A model generated the notes under the pieces. That model did no database searches and was not told where the DNA came from. It saw only the letters and a program-made list of their open reading frames with translations. DNA of 64,000 bases, taken from the NCBI RefSeq assembly GCF_022803015.1, contig NZ_JAFKON010000004.1:186001-250000 (forward strand), read 5' to 3'. This DNA is from Arthrobacter humicola. GTDB taxonomy: Bacteria > Actinomycetota > Actinomycetes > Actinomycetales > Micrococcaceae. Position 1 is the stretch's first letter, and every line of letters begins with the position of its first letter. The position numbers and the translations under genes are program-made. Shown one piece after another: positions 56,998 to 64,000 of this stretch.

Positions 56998-57313
56998 CGC
57001 CGTTGACTTCCGGCCGGTTAACCGCGCCGTCGGACCGGGAAACCCCGCCGTCGGCGGGGAAGGCGGTGCCGTCGGCAGGGAATCCGGCGTCCCCGGCGGC
57101 CTCACGTTCGGCCTCCACCTGGGCACGGTAGCGGACCCGGCGGATGCGCCGCACCATGTCCACGATCAGCAGCGCGGTCAACACCACGATGAAGGCTGTC
57201 AGCAGGAAGCCCAGCAGACCCGGGGTGACCTGGTCCTCGGACAGGCCCGGGCGCAGCGACGGCGTAGGGGTCGGCGCCGGGGCTGTTGCGAGGGCGATGA
57301 GCAAGGAATGCAC
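56975..57313 (-). CDS. Small single-span membrane protein (Rv1083-like)
   Basis: A 112-residue protein with a Pro/Thr-rich N-terminus, one transmembrane helix (about 34-54, LLGFLLTAFIVVLTALLIVDM), a basic stop-transfer segment (VRRIRRVRYRAQ) and an Asp/Gly-rich cytoplasmic tail with a short repeat (GFPADGTAFPADGG). It lies between mca and the DUF255 gene, as in mycobacteria. GTG 57313 with AGAAGG 10 nt upstream. Function unknown. Confidence 0.82.
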   Translation of the reverse strand: MHSLLIALATAPAPTPTPSLRPGLSEDQVTPGLLGFLLTAFIVVLTALLIVDMVRRIRRVRYRAQVEAEREAAGDAGFPADGTAFPADGGVSRSDGAVNRPEVNGDAGPGTR

Positions 57314-57360
57314 GGTGGGGAACCTTCTGTGGAACTGGGTGTCTTTACTGCGGTGACTCT

Positions 57361-57394
57361 TCTACAGTGCTTTGTCTACAGCATCTTTTCTACA
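57361..57394 (-). promoter_or_regulatory. Three TGTAGA iterons at 14-bp spacing
   Basis: On the minus strand TGTAGA occurs at 57389-57394, 57375-57380 and 57361-57366, exactly 14 bp apart, with partially conserved bases between. They lie 48 bp before the small membrane protein gene and might be tandem operator sites. Confidence 0.5.
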
Positions 57395-57418
57395 CTGGAT
57401 AGAAGAGCCCTTTCGTCT

Positions 57419-58324
57419 CTATCTTAGCCCGGCGAAGAGGTCCGTTTCGGGCAGATCTACGGGGATCCGGGATTCGATCAGGGAGTAGTCCTCCCACGGC
57501 CAGACCTTGCGCTGCATGGCCGAGGAGACCGCGAAGAAGAATCCTTCCGGGTCCACCTGGGTCCGGTGTGAGCGGAGTGCGTCGTCGCGGGCTTCGAAGA
57601 AATCGCCGCACTCGACCTGGGTTGTGGTGGCGTGTGTCGGCGGCGGCGGGGTATGCCCCTCGGCGTCCGCTTCCAGCCACGCAGCGAGCCGCTCGGCATA
57701 CGGGGACTGCAGGCCGGCCTCCTCCAGCGCGGAGTGGAGGGCACGGAAACGGTCCGGGCTGAAAGCGCGGTCGTAGTAGAGCTTGCTGGGCTCCCAGGGC
57801 TCCCCGGCGTCCGGATACCGGGCAGGATCGCCGGCCGCCGCGAAGGCCTCGACGGCCACCCGGTGCGCCATGATGTGGTCCGGGTGCGGGTAGCCGCCGT
57901 TCTCGTCATAGCTGAGGATCACGTGGGGCTTGAAGTCCCGGACCAGCCGGACCAGCGGCGCGGCCGCCCGCTCCAGCGGCTGCAGGGCGAAGCACCCGGG
58001 CGGCAGGGCCGGCAGGGGGTCGCCCTCCGGCAGCCCGGAATCGACGAAGCCGAGCCAGCGCTGCCGGATGCCGAGGACGTTCGCGGCGGCGTCCATCTCC
58101 AGCCGGCGTGCCCCGGCCATGTCGCGTTTGGGGTGCGGTTGCCCCTCCATCGCGGGGTTCTGGATGTCGCCGCGGGAGCCGTCGGTGCACGTGGCCACCA
58201 GGACTTCCACGCCTGCGGCGGCATACATCGCCATCGTGGCGGCACCCTTGCTGGATTCGTCGTCGGGATGAGCATGGACCGCCAGCAGACGAAGCGGTGC
58301 TGACGGGCGGGGGGATGCTGTCAT
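57419..58324 (-). CDS. mca: Mycothiol S-conjugate amidase
   Basis: Zinc amidase that cleaves mycothiol conjugates of toxins, releasing mercapturates for export. The 301 residues carry the LmbE/MshB metal motif LLAVHAHPDDESSKG (about 13-27), DGSRGDIQNPAMEG, LSYDENGGYPHPDHIMAHRV with the second metal His, and FFFAVSSAMQRKVWPWEDYS near the C-terminus that distinguishes Mca from MshB. ATG 58324 has AAAGAGGAG about 9 nt upstream. Divergent from DUF4307, as in Rv1081c-Rv1082. Confidence 0.93.
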   Translation of the reverse strand: MTASPRPSAPLRLLAVHAHPDDESSKGAATMAMYAAAGVEVLVATCTDGSRGDIQNPAMEGQPHPKRDMAGARRLEMDAAANVLGIRQRWLGFVDSGLPEGDPLPALPPGCFALQPLERAAAPLVRLVRDFKPHVILSYDENGGYPHPDHIMAHRVAVEAFAAAGDPARYPDAGEPWEPSKLYYDRAFSPDRFRALHSALEEAGLQSPYAERLAAWLEADAEGHTPPPPTHATTTQVECGDFFEARDDALRSHRTQVDPEGFFFAVSSAMQRKVWPWEDYSLIESRIPVDLPETDLFAGLR

Positions 58325-58428
58325 CGTGGGACGGCTCCTCTTTCTGCTGTGCTGCCCTGTTGGGTGCGTCTGTTGGTGTGCGGCTTGGTCTGTGCGGCCA
58401 GCCGGAAATATCCCGGTCCGATCCACAC

Positions 58429-58434
58429 TAAACT
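58429..58434 (+). promoter_or_regulatory. Putative -10 (TAAACT) of a leaderless DUF4307 transcript
   Basis: TAAACT ends 6 nt before GTG 58441. Confidence 0.5.
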
Positions 58435-58440
58435 GGACTG

Positions 58441-58893
58441 GTGACTTCCGAGGACCAGCCTGCCGCGCCGGCACCTAACAGCCTATCCAATCGTTACGGC
58501 GGCCAAAAGCGCGCGCTGTCCCGCAAGGTCAAACGCAACATCCTGATCGCCGCCCTCGCCGTGGGCATTGCCTTTCTGGCCTGGGTCTCGACGTCGGCGG
58601 CCATCGGCGGCGTCAGCTACAAGGATGTCGGCTACAGCACCCCCGACGCCACGGTCACGGAAATCGACTTCCAGGTCACGAAGGACCCGGCAGCGGAGGC
58701 GAAATGCGCTGTGAAGGCCATGGACTCGAAGTTCGCGATTGTCGGCTGGAAGGTTGTGGACATCGGGCCGAACGCGGCCGATGCCGGCACGGACGGCGGA
58801 CGCACCACAGCCCACCGCGCCCAGCTGCGCACGGAATCCCAGGCGGTCTCCGCCGTCGTGGACAGCTGCTGGATTACCGACGCCGGACAATAA
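58441..58893 (+). CDS. DUF4307 domain-containing membrane protein
   Basis: A 150-residue protein: hydrophilic N-terminus with a basic RALSRKVKRN, one transmembrane helix (about 36-58, ILIAALAVGIAFLAWVS), and an extracytoplasmic DUF4307 domain with two cysteines (CAVKAMD and SCWITDAG). Conserved beside mca in actinobacteria (Rv1081c). Function unknown. No ribosome-binding site; leaderless start probable. Confidence 0.88.
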   Translation: MTSEDQPAAPAPNSLSNRYGGQKRALSRKVKRNILIAALAVGIAFLAWVSTSAAIGGVSYKDVGYSTPDATVTEIDFQVTKDPAAEAKCAVKAMDSKFAIVGWKVVDIGPNAADAGTDGGRTTAHRAQLRTESQAVSAVVDSCWITDAGQ

Positions 58894-58997
58894 CGGGACC
58901 ACAGGCCGCGGCAAGTGCCGGGCGGGCACACAGTGAAGCCGTCCGAGGCCGCCTGGGACACCGCCTGTAACACCGTGTGATCCACGCCGCAGTCCTC

Positions 58998-59026
58998 TTT
59001 GGTTTATCCACAGGATTGACTACAAT
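58998..59026 (+). promoter_or_regulatory. greA promoter
   Basis: TTTGGT (58998-59003) and TACAAT (59021-59026) are 17 bp apart. The predicted transcript would have a leader of about 90 nt before GTG 59123. The 58894-59122 gap shows nothing else. Confidence 0.55.
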
Positions 59027-59122
59027 GGATCAATACCTTTCCCCGCTGAGCTGGTTACTGCGTCATAAAAGTGGCCACCGTGGCGGGGTCTTTGCTTGTA
59101 TGACCACCCAAAGGAGAAGTCC

Positions 59123-59617
59123 GTGTCTACCACCAACAGCGCAACTGCGGCTTGGCTTACCCAGGAAGCTTTTGACCGCCTGAAGGCAGAGCTGGACAAC
59201 CTTTCCGGCCCCGGCCGGGCAGAAATCGTCCAGAAGATCGAAGCGGCGCGCCAGGAGGGCGACCTCAAGGAGAACGGTGGCTACCACGCTGCCAAGGAGG
59301 AGCAGGGCAAGATCGAGGCCCGCATCCGCCAGCTCACGGCGCTCCTCCGGGACGCCCACGTCGGGGAGGCCCCGGCCGACGACGGCATCGTGGAGCCCGG
59401 CATGATCGTCGTGGCCAGGATTGCCGGCGACGAGGAGAGCTTCCTGCTCGGCTCCCGCGAAATTGCCGGCGACTCGGACCTGGATGTCTTCAGCGAGAAG
59501 TCCCCCCTCGGCGCGGCCATCGTCGGCCACAAGGAGGGCGACAAGCTCAGCTACACCGCCCCGAACGGCAAGGACATCACGGTGGAGATCATCTCCGCCA
59601 AGCCGTACGCCGGCTGA
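59123..59617 (+). CDS. greA: Transcription elongation factor GreA
   Basis: Binds RNA polymerase and stimulates cleavage of backtracked transcripts. 164 residues: an N-terminal coiled coil (about 10-80; LTQEAFDRLKAELDNLSGPG and GDLKENGGYHAAKEEQGKIE with the acidic tip Asp/Glu) and a C-terminal FKBP-like domain (SPLGAAIVGHKEGDKLSY). Start GTG 59123 has AAGGAG 7 nt upstream. A classic terminator follows. Downstream of DUF4307 as in mycobacteria. Confidence 0.96.
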   Translation: MSTTNSATAAWLTQEAFDRLKAELDNLSGPGRAEIVQKIEAARQEGDLKENGGYHAAKEEQGKIEARIRQLTALLRDAHVGEAPADDGIVEPGMIVVARIAGDEESFLLGSREIAGDSDLDVFSEKSPLGAAIVGHKEGDKLSYTAPNGKDITVEIISAKPYAG

Positions 59618-59635
59618 CACCAGCGACATAACAGC

Positions 59636-59676
59636 GACGCCGGTCTCCCCTCGCGGGGAGGCCGGCGTCGTGTTTT
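59636..59676 (+). terminator. greA terminator
   Basis: GACGCCGGTCTCCCC (59636-59650) pairs with 59655-59669 (one G-T), 4-nt loop, followed by GTGTTTTCC. Confidence 0.9.
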
Positions 59677-59749
59677 CCGCCCGTTGGCGGGGGCTGCTGG
59701 GGCCGGCCGGTTTGGCCGGAGTCCCCGGAGGTGTCCTCTACCCGGGTAG

Positions 59750-60370
59750 TCAGCGTCCCGCGGGCAGCGCCCCGGGACGCCTGGTGCTCAGCAGCAGCGC
59801 GGCTGTGATGCCGCCGATAGCCCCACCCAGGTGGGCCTGCCACGAGACGAAACTGGCCACGGTGGGCAGGATTCCGAACAGGATGCCGCCGTAGGCCATG
59901 AACAACACCACGGACAGGGCGATCTGCCACCAGTTCCGGTTGATGAAGCCGCGGACCAGGAGGAACGCGAAGAGCCCGAACACCAGCCCGGAGGCGCCCA
60001 CGGTGACGCTGGCGCCGCCGATGAGCCACACCACGAGCCCGGATGCCAGCCAGCTGGCGGCCAGTGCGGTGATGAACACCCGGTGCCCGGAGAGGAACAC
60101 GAGGAAGCCGAAGATGATCAACGGAAGCGTGTTGGACATCAGGTGGGCCAGGCTGGAGTGCAGCAGCGGAAAGGTCAGGATGTCCAGGATCCCGTCCAGG
60201 CTGCGCGGCCGCAGCCCGAAAGTGCGGTTCAGGGAGTGGAACAGTGCGGTGTTGAGGATCTCGATCAGGTAGAGCAGCACCACGAAGGAGCCGACCACCA
60301 GCAGTCCCCGGCGGGCCCGCACCGCGGTGGTCTCCCCCTCCTGCGGCTCCCCGCCCCCAAACGAGTCCAT
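59750..60370 (-). CDS. Rhomboid family intramembrane serine protease
   Basis: A 206-residue, six-helix membrane protease. The catalytic serine is in VGASGLVFGLFAF (GASG) and the histidine in WQAHLGGAIGGI; the loop HSSLAHLMSNTLPLIIFGF is also typical. Substrate unknown. ATG 60370 has AGGGG 8 nt upstream; ATG 60376 is too close to it. It starts about 11 bp after the ilvA stop, so it probably belongs to that transcript. Confidence 0.93.
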   Translation of the reverse strand: MDSFGGGEPQEGETTAVRARRGLLVVGSFVVLLYLIEILNTALFHSLNRTFGLRPRSLDGILDILTFPLLHSSLAHLMSNTLPLIIFGFLVFLSGHRVFITALAASWLASGLVVWLIGGASVTVGASGLVFGLFAFLLVRGFINRNWWQIALSVVLFMAYGGILFGILPTVASFVSWQAHLGGAIGGITAALLLSTRRPGALPAGR

Positions 60371-60381
60371 CACCATGGCCC

Positions 60382-61620
60382 CTAGTGCACCACGATCGGC
60401 TGGAAACCCTCGGCGCGCAGCGCCGCCAGGACCTGGCTGCAGTGCTCGTGGCCCTTGGTTTCCAGGTTGACGGTGATGGAGACGTCGCCCATGCTGATGG
60501 AGCCGCCCACCCGGGTGTGGTCCAGGCCCGTGACGTTGGCGTCGTTCTCGGCGATGATGCGGGCGATCGTGGCCAGCGAGCCCGGACGGTCGTCCAGCAT
60601 CATCCGCACGGTCATGTATCGGCCGGCGGCGGAGAGGCCGCGCTGGATGACCTTGAGCATCAGCATGGGGTCGATGTTGCCGCCGGAGAGGACCACGGCA
60701 ACGGTTCCGGGATTTTCGATCTTGCCTTCCATGAGCGCCGCGACGCCGACGGCACCGGCAGGTTCCACCACCATCTTGGCGCGCTCCAGCAGGAAGATCA
60801 GCGCCCGGGCCAGGGCGTCCTCGCTGACGGTGACGACGTCGTCGACGAGCTCGCGGATGATGCTGAACGGCAGCTGGCCCGGCCGGCCGACGGCGATGCC
60901 GTCGGCCATGGTGGAGACCTTTTTGAGCGGGACGAGGGCGTCGGCTGCGAGCGAGGGTGGATAGGCGGCGGCGTTTTCAGCCTGGACGCCGATGATGCGG
61001 ATCTCGCGGCCGAGTTCCTTGGCGCGCGCCTTCACCGCGACGGCAACGCCCGCGAGGAGTCCGCCGCCACCGACACCCATCAGGATGGTGTCGACGTCGG
61101 GGACCTGTTCAAGGATCTCCAGCCCGACCGTCCCCTGGCCGGCGACGACGTCGACGTCATCGAAGGGGTGGACAAAGACGGCACCGCTTTCATCGGCATA
61201 GCGCTTGGCTTCCGCCAGCGCCTCGTCCACGTTGTGGCCGTGCAGCACCACCTCGGCGCCGTGGCTGCGGGTGGCGGCGAGCTTGGGCAATGCGACGCCG
61301 AGCGGCATGTAGATCCGGGCCTTGATGCCCAGGCTCTTGGCTGCGACAGCCACGCCCTGGGCGTGGTTTCCGGCAGAGGCCGCCACGACGCCGCGCTTCT
61401 TTTCGGCGTCGGAGAGCTTGGCCATTCGCACGTAGGCGCCGCGGACCTTGAAGGAGCCGGCGCGCTGCAGGTTTTCGCACTTGAGGAAGACCTCGCCGCC
61501 GACCGTGCTGCCGAGGGCCCGCGATGATTCCACGGGCGTCCGCGTAATAATCCCGTCGAGCAGCTTCTGCGCCTCCAGGACATCGTCCAGCGTGACGGGC
61601 AGGCTCTCAAGGGTATTCAC
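60382..61620 (-). CDS. ilvA: Threonine ammonia-lyase
   Basis: PLP enzyme deaminating threonine to 2-oxobutyrate, the first step of isoleucine synthesis. 412 residues: PLP lysine in RAGSFKVRGAYVRM (near 57), GNHAQGVAVAAKSLGIKAR, the phosphate-binding GVGGGGLLAGVAVAVKA, and a single C-terminal ACT domain (about 340-412; DRPGSLATIARIIAENDANV). The single ACT domain and length resemble the catabolic type rather than the two-ACT biosynthetic E. coli IlvA. GTG 61620 with AAGGAG about 9 nt upstream. Confidence 0.94.
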   Translation of the reverse strand: MNTLESLPVTLDDVLEAQKLLDGIITRTPVESSRALGSTVGGEVFLKCENLQRAGSFKVRGAYVRMAKLSDAEKKRGVVAASAGNHAQGVAVAAKSLGIKARIYMPLGVALPKLAATRSHGAEVVLHGHNVDEALAEAKRYADESGAVFVHPFDDVDVVAGQGTVGLEILEQVPDVDTILMGVGGGGLLAGVAVAVKARAKELGREIRIIGVQAENAAAYPPSLAADALVPLKKVSTMADGIAVGRPGQLPFSIIRELVDDVVTVSEDALARALIFLLERAKMVVEPAGAVGVAALMEGKIENPGTVAVVLSGGNIDPMLMLKVIQRGLSAAGRYMTVRMMLDDRPGSLATIARIIAENDANVTGLDHTRVGGSISMGDVSITVNLETKGHEHCSQVLAALRAEGFQPIVVH

Positions 61621-61641
61621 GAACTGTTCTCCTTCTTTGGA

Positions 61642-62955
61642 TCAGGCGTCGGTGCCCCGTCCGGCATCGCTGCCCGGAGCACCGCTGTTGGGTGCGGCGC
61701 CCTCGCCGCCGGGGTTTGCGCCCGGCAGGTGGACGTCTGTGAAGGTGGTGTCTGCGCCGGGTTCGGGGGCAGAACCGCCCCCGGCTCCCGCGGTTGCCAA
61801 CACTTCATCATGTTCCCACGTTCTGCCCGCAATGTAGCGAATCGACGAGTTTGCTACGGCAAGGATCGGAACGGAGAACAAGGCGCCGGGGATCCCGGCG
61901 AGGTAGGAGCCGGCCGCGACGGACAGGATCACGGCGACGGGGTGGAGGGAGACGGCCTTGCCCATGACGAGGGGCTGCAGGATGTGGCTTTCGAGCTGCT
62001 GGACGCCGAGCACGATCGCCAGCATGATGAGGGCGTTGACGGGACCGTTGGCGACCAGCGCCAGCAACACGGCGATCGCGCCGGTGAACAGCGCGCCGAC
62101 CACCGGGATGAACGAGCCGAGGAAGACCAGCACGCCCAGCGGCAGCGCGAGCGGCACGCCGATGATGGCGGCGCCGACGCCGATTCCCACGGCGTCCACG
62201 AAGGCGACGAACATTTGGATGCGTGCGTAGCTGACCATGGATGTCCAGCCGCGGCGGCCCGCGCCGTCCGTGGCCCGGCGCGCCTTCCGGGGCATGAGCC
62301 TGACGAGGAAGGCCCAGATCCTGTCGCCTTCGAGCAGGAAGAAGATCAGGATGAACAGCGCCAGGACCAGGCCGGCGGCGAAGTGCCCGGCGGTGCTCCC
62401 GAACGTCAGAGCCCCGCTGAGGATGCTGCTGCTGTTGTTCTGCAGGGCAGCGGTGGCGTCCTCGATGTACTTATCGATCTGGGCGGCCGTCAGGTGCAGC
62501 GGGCCTTCCGACAGCCAGGTCTGTACCTGCTGCACGCCCGTGAGCGCCTGGGACCACAGTTCGCCGAAGCCCTGCATGAGCTGGCGCCCGACCAGGGTCA
62601 GGGCACCGACGATGAGGCCGATGAAGCCGAGCACCGTGATGGCGACGGCGAGCCCCTTGGGCACGCGCCGGTTGGCCATCCAGCGCACTGCGGGGCTGAG
62701 GAGCCCCGAGAGGAGGGCGGCCACCATCACGGGGATGATGAGGAAGCTGACGTGGCTGAGCAGCCAGACCAGCAGCCCGATTACGAGCAGGATCAGCCCG
62801 CCGCGCCACGCCCAGGCGGCGGCGATCCGCACGCCGTAGGGAATGTCCTGGTCGATCTCCCGGTCGGTCCGTGCCCGGGCCCCGGCGCGTGACCCGGTCC
62901 CGGCCGCGGAATAGGAGGGGCTTGTGGCAGGTGCGGCGTCCTCAGCTGGCGTCAT
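61642..62955 (-). CDS. AI-2E family transporter (permease)
   Basis: A 437-residue membrane protein with eight or so helices and the family pattern of a large extracytoplasmic loop (about 105-165) and the signature GVLVFLGSFIPVVGALFTG, followed by HPVAVILSVAAGSYLAGIPG. Family members move diverse small molecules; the AI-2 role is not general. The N-terminus (Ala/Ser/Arg-rich) and C-terminus (Gly/Pro/Ala-rich) are disordered. ATG 62955 was chosen; the longer frame from 63075 adds basic sequence without support. Confidence 0.9.
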   Translation of the reverse strand: MTPAEDAAPATSPSYSAAGTGSRAGARARTDREIDQDIPYGVRIAAAWAWRGGLILLVIGLLVWLLSHVSFLIIPVMVAALLSGLLSPAVRWMANRRVPKGLAVAITVLGFIGLIVGALTLVGRQLMQGFGELWSQALTGVQQVQTWLSEGPLHLTAAQIDKYIEDATAALQNNSSSILSGALTFGSTAGHFAAGLVLALFILIFFLLEGDRIWAFLVRLMPRKARRATDGAGRRGWTSMVSYARIQMFVAFVDAVGIGVGAAIIGVPLALPLGVLVFLGSFIPVVGALFTGAIAVLLALVANGPVNALIMLAIVLGVQQLESHILQPLVMGKAVSLHPVAVILSVAAGSYLAGIPGALFSVPILAVANSSIRYIAGRTWEHDEVLATAGAGGGSAPEPGADTTFTDVHLPGANPGGEGAAPNSGAPGSDAGRGTDA

Positions 62956-63105
62956 AGCCCCATGATTCCGTAGGCGACGCCCAATAGGAAACCAGAAACC
63001 AGCAACCGGCAACCAGCACCGGGCTACGGTCCAGGCACGGGCGACGGCCGAGGCACCGGCCCGGGGGCCGTTCATGGGGTCAGGCCGCCCGGTCAGCCCA
63101 CAGCG

Positions 63106-64000
63106 TCAGCCGGCAGCGGCCGTCAGCGAGGCGGAGATGCCCCAGGTCATGGAGAACTGCTCCCCCGGCGCAAGCCAGCGCAGGCCCTCGCCGCTGTTGA
63201 ACGCGTTGGCGGGACCGGTCATCGGCTCGATCGCGACCGCCTTCGACCGGCCCGGAAATTCCGTCGTCACGAAGACATGGACATACCCGCAGCTCGCGTC
63301 CTGCCACAGGCTCACCGTCCGCCCGTCGGGTGAGCGCAGCGTGTGCCGGGCGACGCCGCCGTCGAACTCCAGGTCCGTGTAGGCCGAATCGAGGTCCAGG
63401 GTCCCCACCGGCCGCCCGCCGCGCAGATCGAAGTCGCCGCTGACCGGTTCACTGCTGCGCGGGATGAGGCGGTCGTCGGCGACCAGCCTGGTCCGGGCGT
63501 CCACACTCACGGTGAGGTCCTCGCTGGGCACATCGCCCAGCCGCAGGTACGGGTGCGCGCCGAGCACGAACGGCGCACGGTCCTGGGAGTCGTTGATCAG
63601 GGTTTGGCGCACCACCAGCCCCAGGTCCTCGGCCAGTTCGTAGCGGACCCGGTGCCGCAGAAGAAACGGGTAGCCGTGCTGCGGAAAAACCGCCGCCTCC
63701 AGGGTTACGGAGAACTCGTCCTCGTCCACGAGATCGTAGGAGGAGTTCCGCAGCAAACCGTGGCTGGCGTTATTGCGGGAGACCTCGGTGATGTCCAGCT
63801 GCAGCTTCTTGCCGTTGAGGTGCCAGACGCCGTCCTCCACCCGGTTGGCCCAGGGTGCCAGCGTGATTCCGGTGGCGCCGGGCGCGATGTCGGCATCCCC
63901 GTAGGTTTCCGTCAGGGCGGTGTCTCCACGGCTGTAGAGCCGCAGGCCGGCGGCGAGTTCGGTGACGACTGCCAGGGCGTCGCCGCGCCGGAGCTCGTAC
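63106..64000 (-). CDS. Aldose 1-epimerase family protein (partial)
   Basis: The frame is open to the window end (first full codon at 63999), so the N-terminus is missing; about 298 residues are visible. GITLAPWANRVEDGVWHLNG is the conserved early motif. HGLLRNSSYDLVDED holds the catalytic His, LGAHPYLRLGD the second His, and the late AIEPMTGPANAFNSGEGLRW carries the acidic base. It mutarotates galactose or glucose, fitting galE elsewhere in the window, though the substrate is not fixed. The 3' end has no terminator before the AI-2E gene. Confidence 0.9.
   Translation of the reverse strand, partial: YELRRGDALAVVTELAAGLRLYSRGDTALTETYGDADIAPGATGITLAPWANRVEDGVWHLNGKKLQLDITEVSRNNASHGLLRNSSYDLVDEDEFSVTLEAAVFPQHGYPFLLRHRVRYELAEDLGLVVRQTLINDSQDRAPFVLGAHPYLRLGDVPSEDLTVSVDARTRLVADDRLIPRSSEPVSGDFDLRGGRPVGTLDLDSAYTDLEFDGGVARHTLRSPDGRTVSLWQDASCGYVHVFVTTEFPGRSKAVAIEPMTGPANAFNSGEGLRWLAPGEQFSMTWGISASLTAAAG

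Overview
The window is high-GC actinobacterial chromosome, most likely Micrococcaceae (Arthrobacter, Pseudarthrobacter or Paenarthrobacter). Supporting signs are mycothiol metabolism (mca), a WhiB regulator, an RpfB-type resuscitation factor, protein O-mannosylation, DUF3499, DUF4307 and DUF5719 proteins, frequent GTG starts, and many apparently leaderless genes whose -10 hexamer lies 6-8 nt before the start codon. It reads as conserved core chromosome: I see no phage, integrase, insertion sequence or CRISPR array. Both ends cut a gene (glmU at the left, an aldose 1-epimerase at the right).

Layout. 1-8 kb (minus strand): glmU, tRNA-Gln, a 760-bp non-coding block of GGGACATGYCC repeats, an ABC-F ATPase, then ispE, ksgA, rpfB and tatD, an order shared with mycobacteria. 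8-13 kb (plus): the MoxR ATPase / DUF58 / transglutaminase set. 13-18 kb: gabD, rsmI and a divergent protein O-mannosyltransferase. 18-25 kb: an acyl-CoA ligase, a Lit-like DUF1461 membrane protein, an L,D-transpeptidase preceded by a tiny overlapping upstream ORF, ahcY, a Trm112-like protein and DUF3499. 25-31.5 kb: a metallopeptidase-family protein lacking HExxH, a DUF5719 protein, a very large GT2 glycosyltransferase with a multi-span membrane domain, and a WhiB2-like regulator with a structured leader.

31.8-45 kb: a TIGR03089 protein, GtrA, purK-purE, an LCP-family cell-wall ligase, manA, a FemAB-like aminoacyltransferase, galE, glpX, DUF4245, beta-carbonic anhydrase, fumC and a VWA protein. 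45.4-47.8 kb: a TetR regulator and DHA2 efflux pump with a clear inverted-repeat operator. 48-53 kb: an A24 prepilin peptidase, a Micrococcaceae-type hypothetical, a GNAT acetyltransferase, a roughly 290-bp imperfect palindrome, phoH and a polyprenyl diphosphate synthase. 53-64 kb: hemolysin III, a HAD phosphatase, a DUF255 thioredoxin-like protein, a small membrane protein, mca, DUF4307 and greA (also mycobacteria-like in order), then rhomboid protease, ilvA, an AI-2E family permease and the epimerase.

Functionally the window is rich in envelope building: UDP-GlcNAc (glmU), polyprenyl carriers (ispE, uppS), lipid-linked mannose use (manA, pmt), wall remodelling and cross-linking (rpfB, L,D-transpeptidase, FemAB, LCP) and lipoprotein modification (DUF1461). 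The most interesting unexplained signals are non-coding: the GGGACATGYCC array, the 50.2-50.5 kb palindrome, structured leaders of rpfB and whiB2, the leaderless upstream ORF at the L,D-transpeptidase, and several perfect operator-like palindromes.
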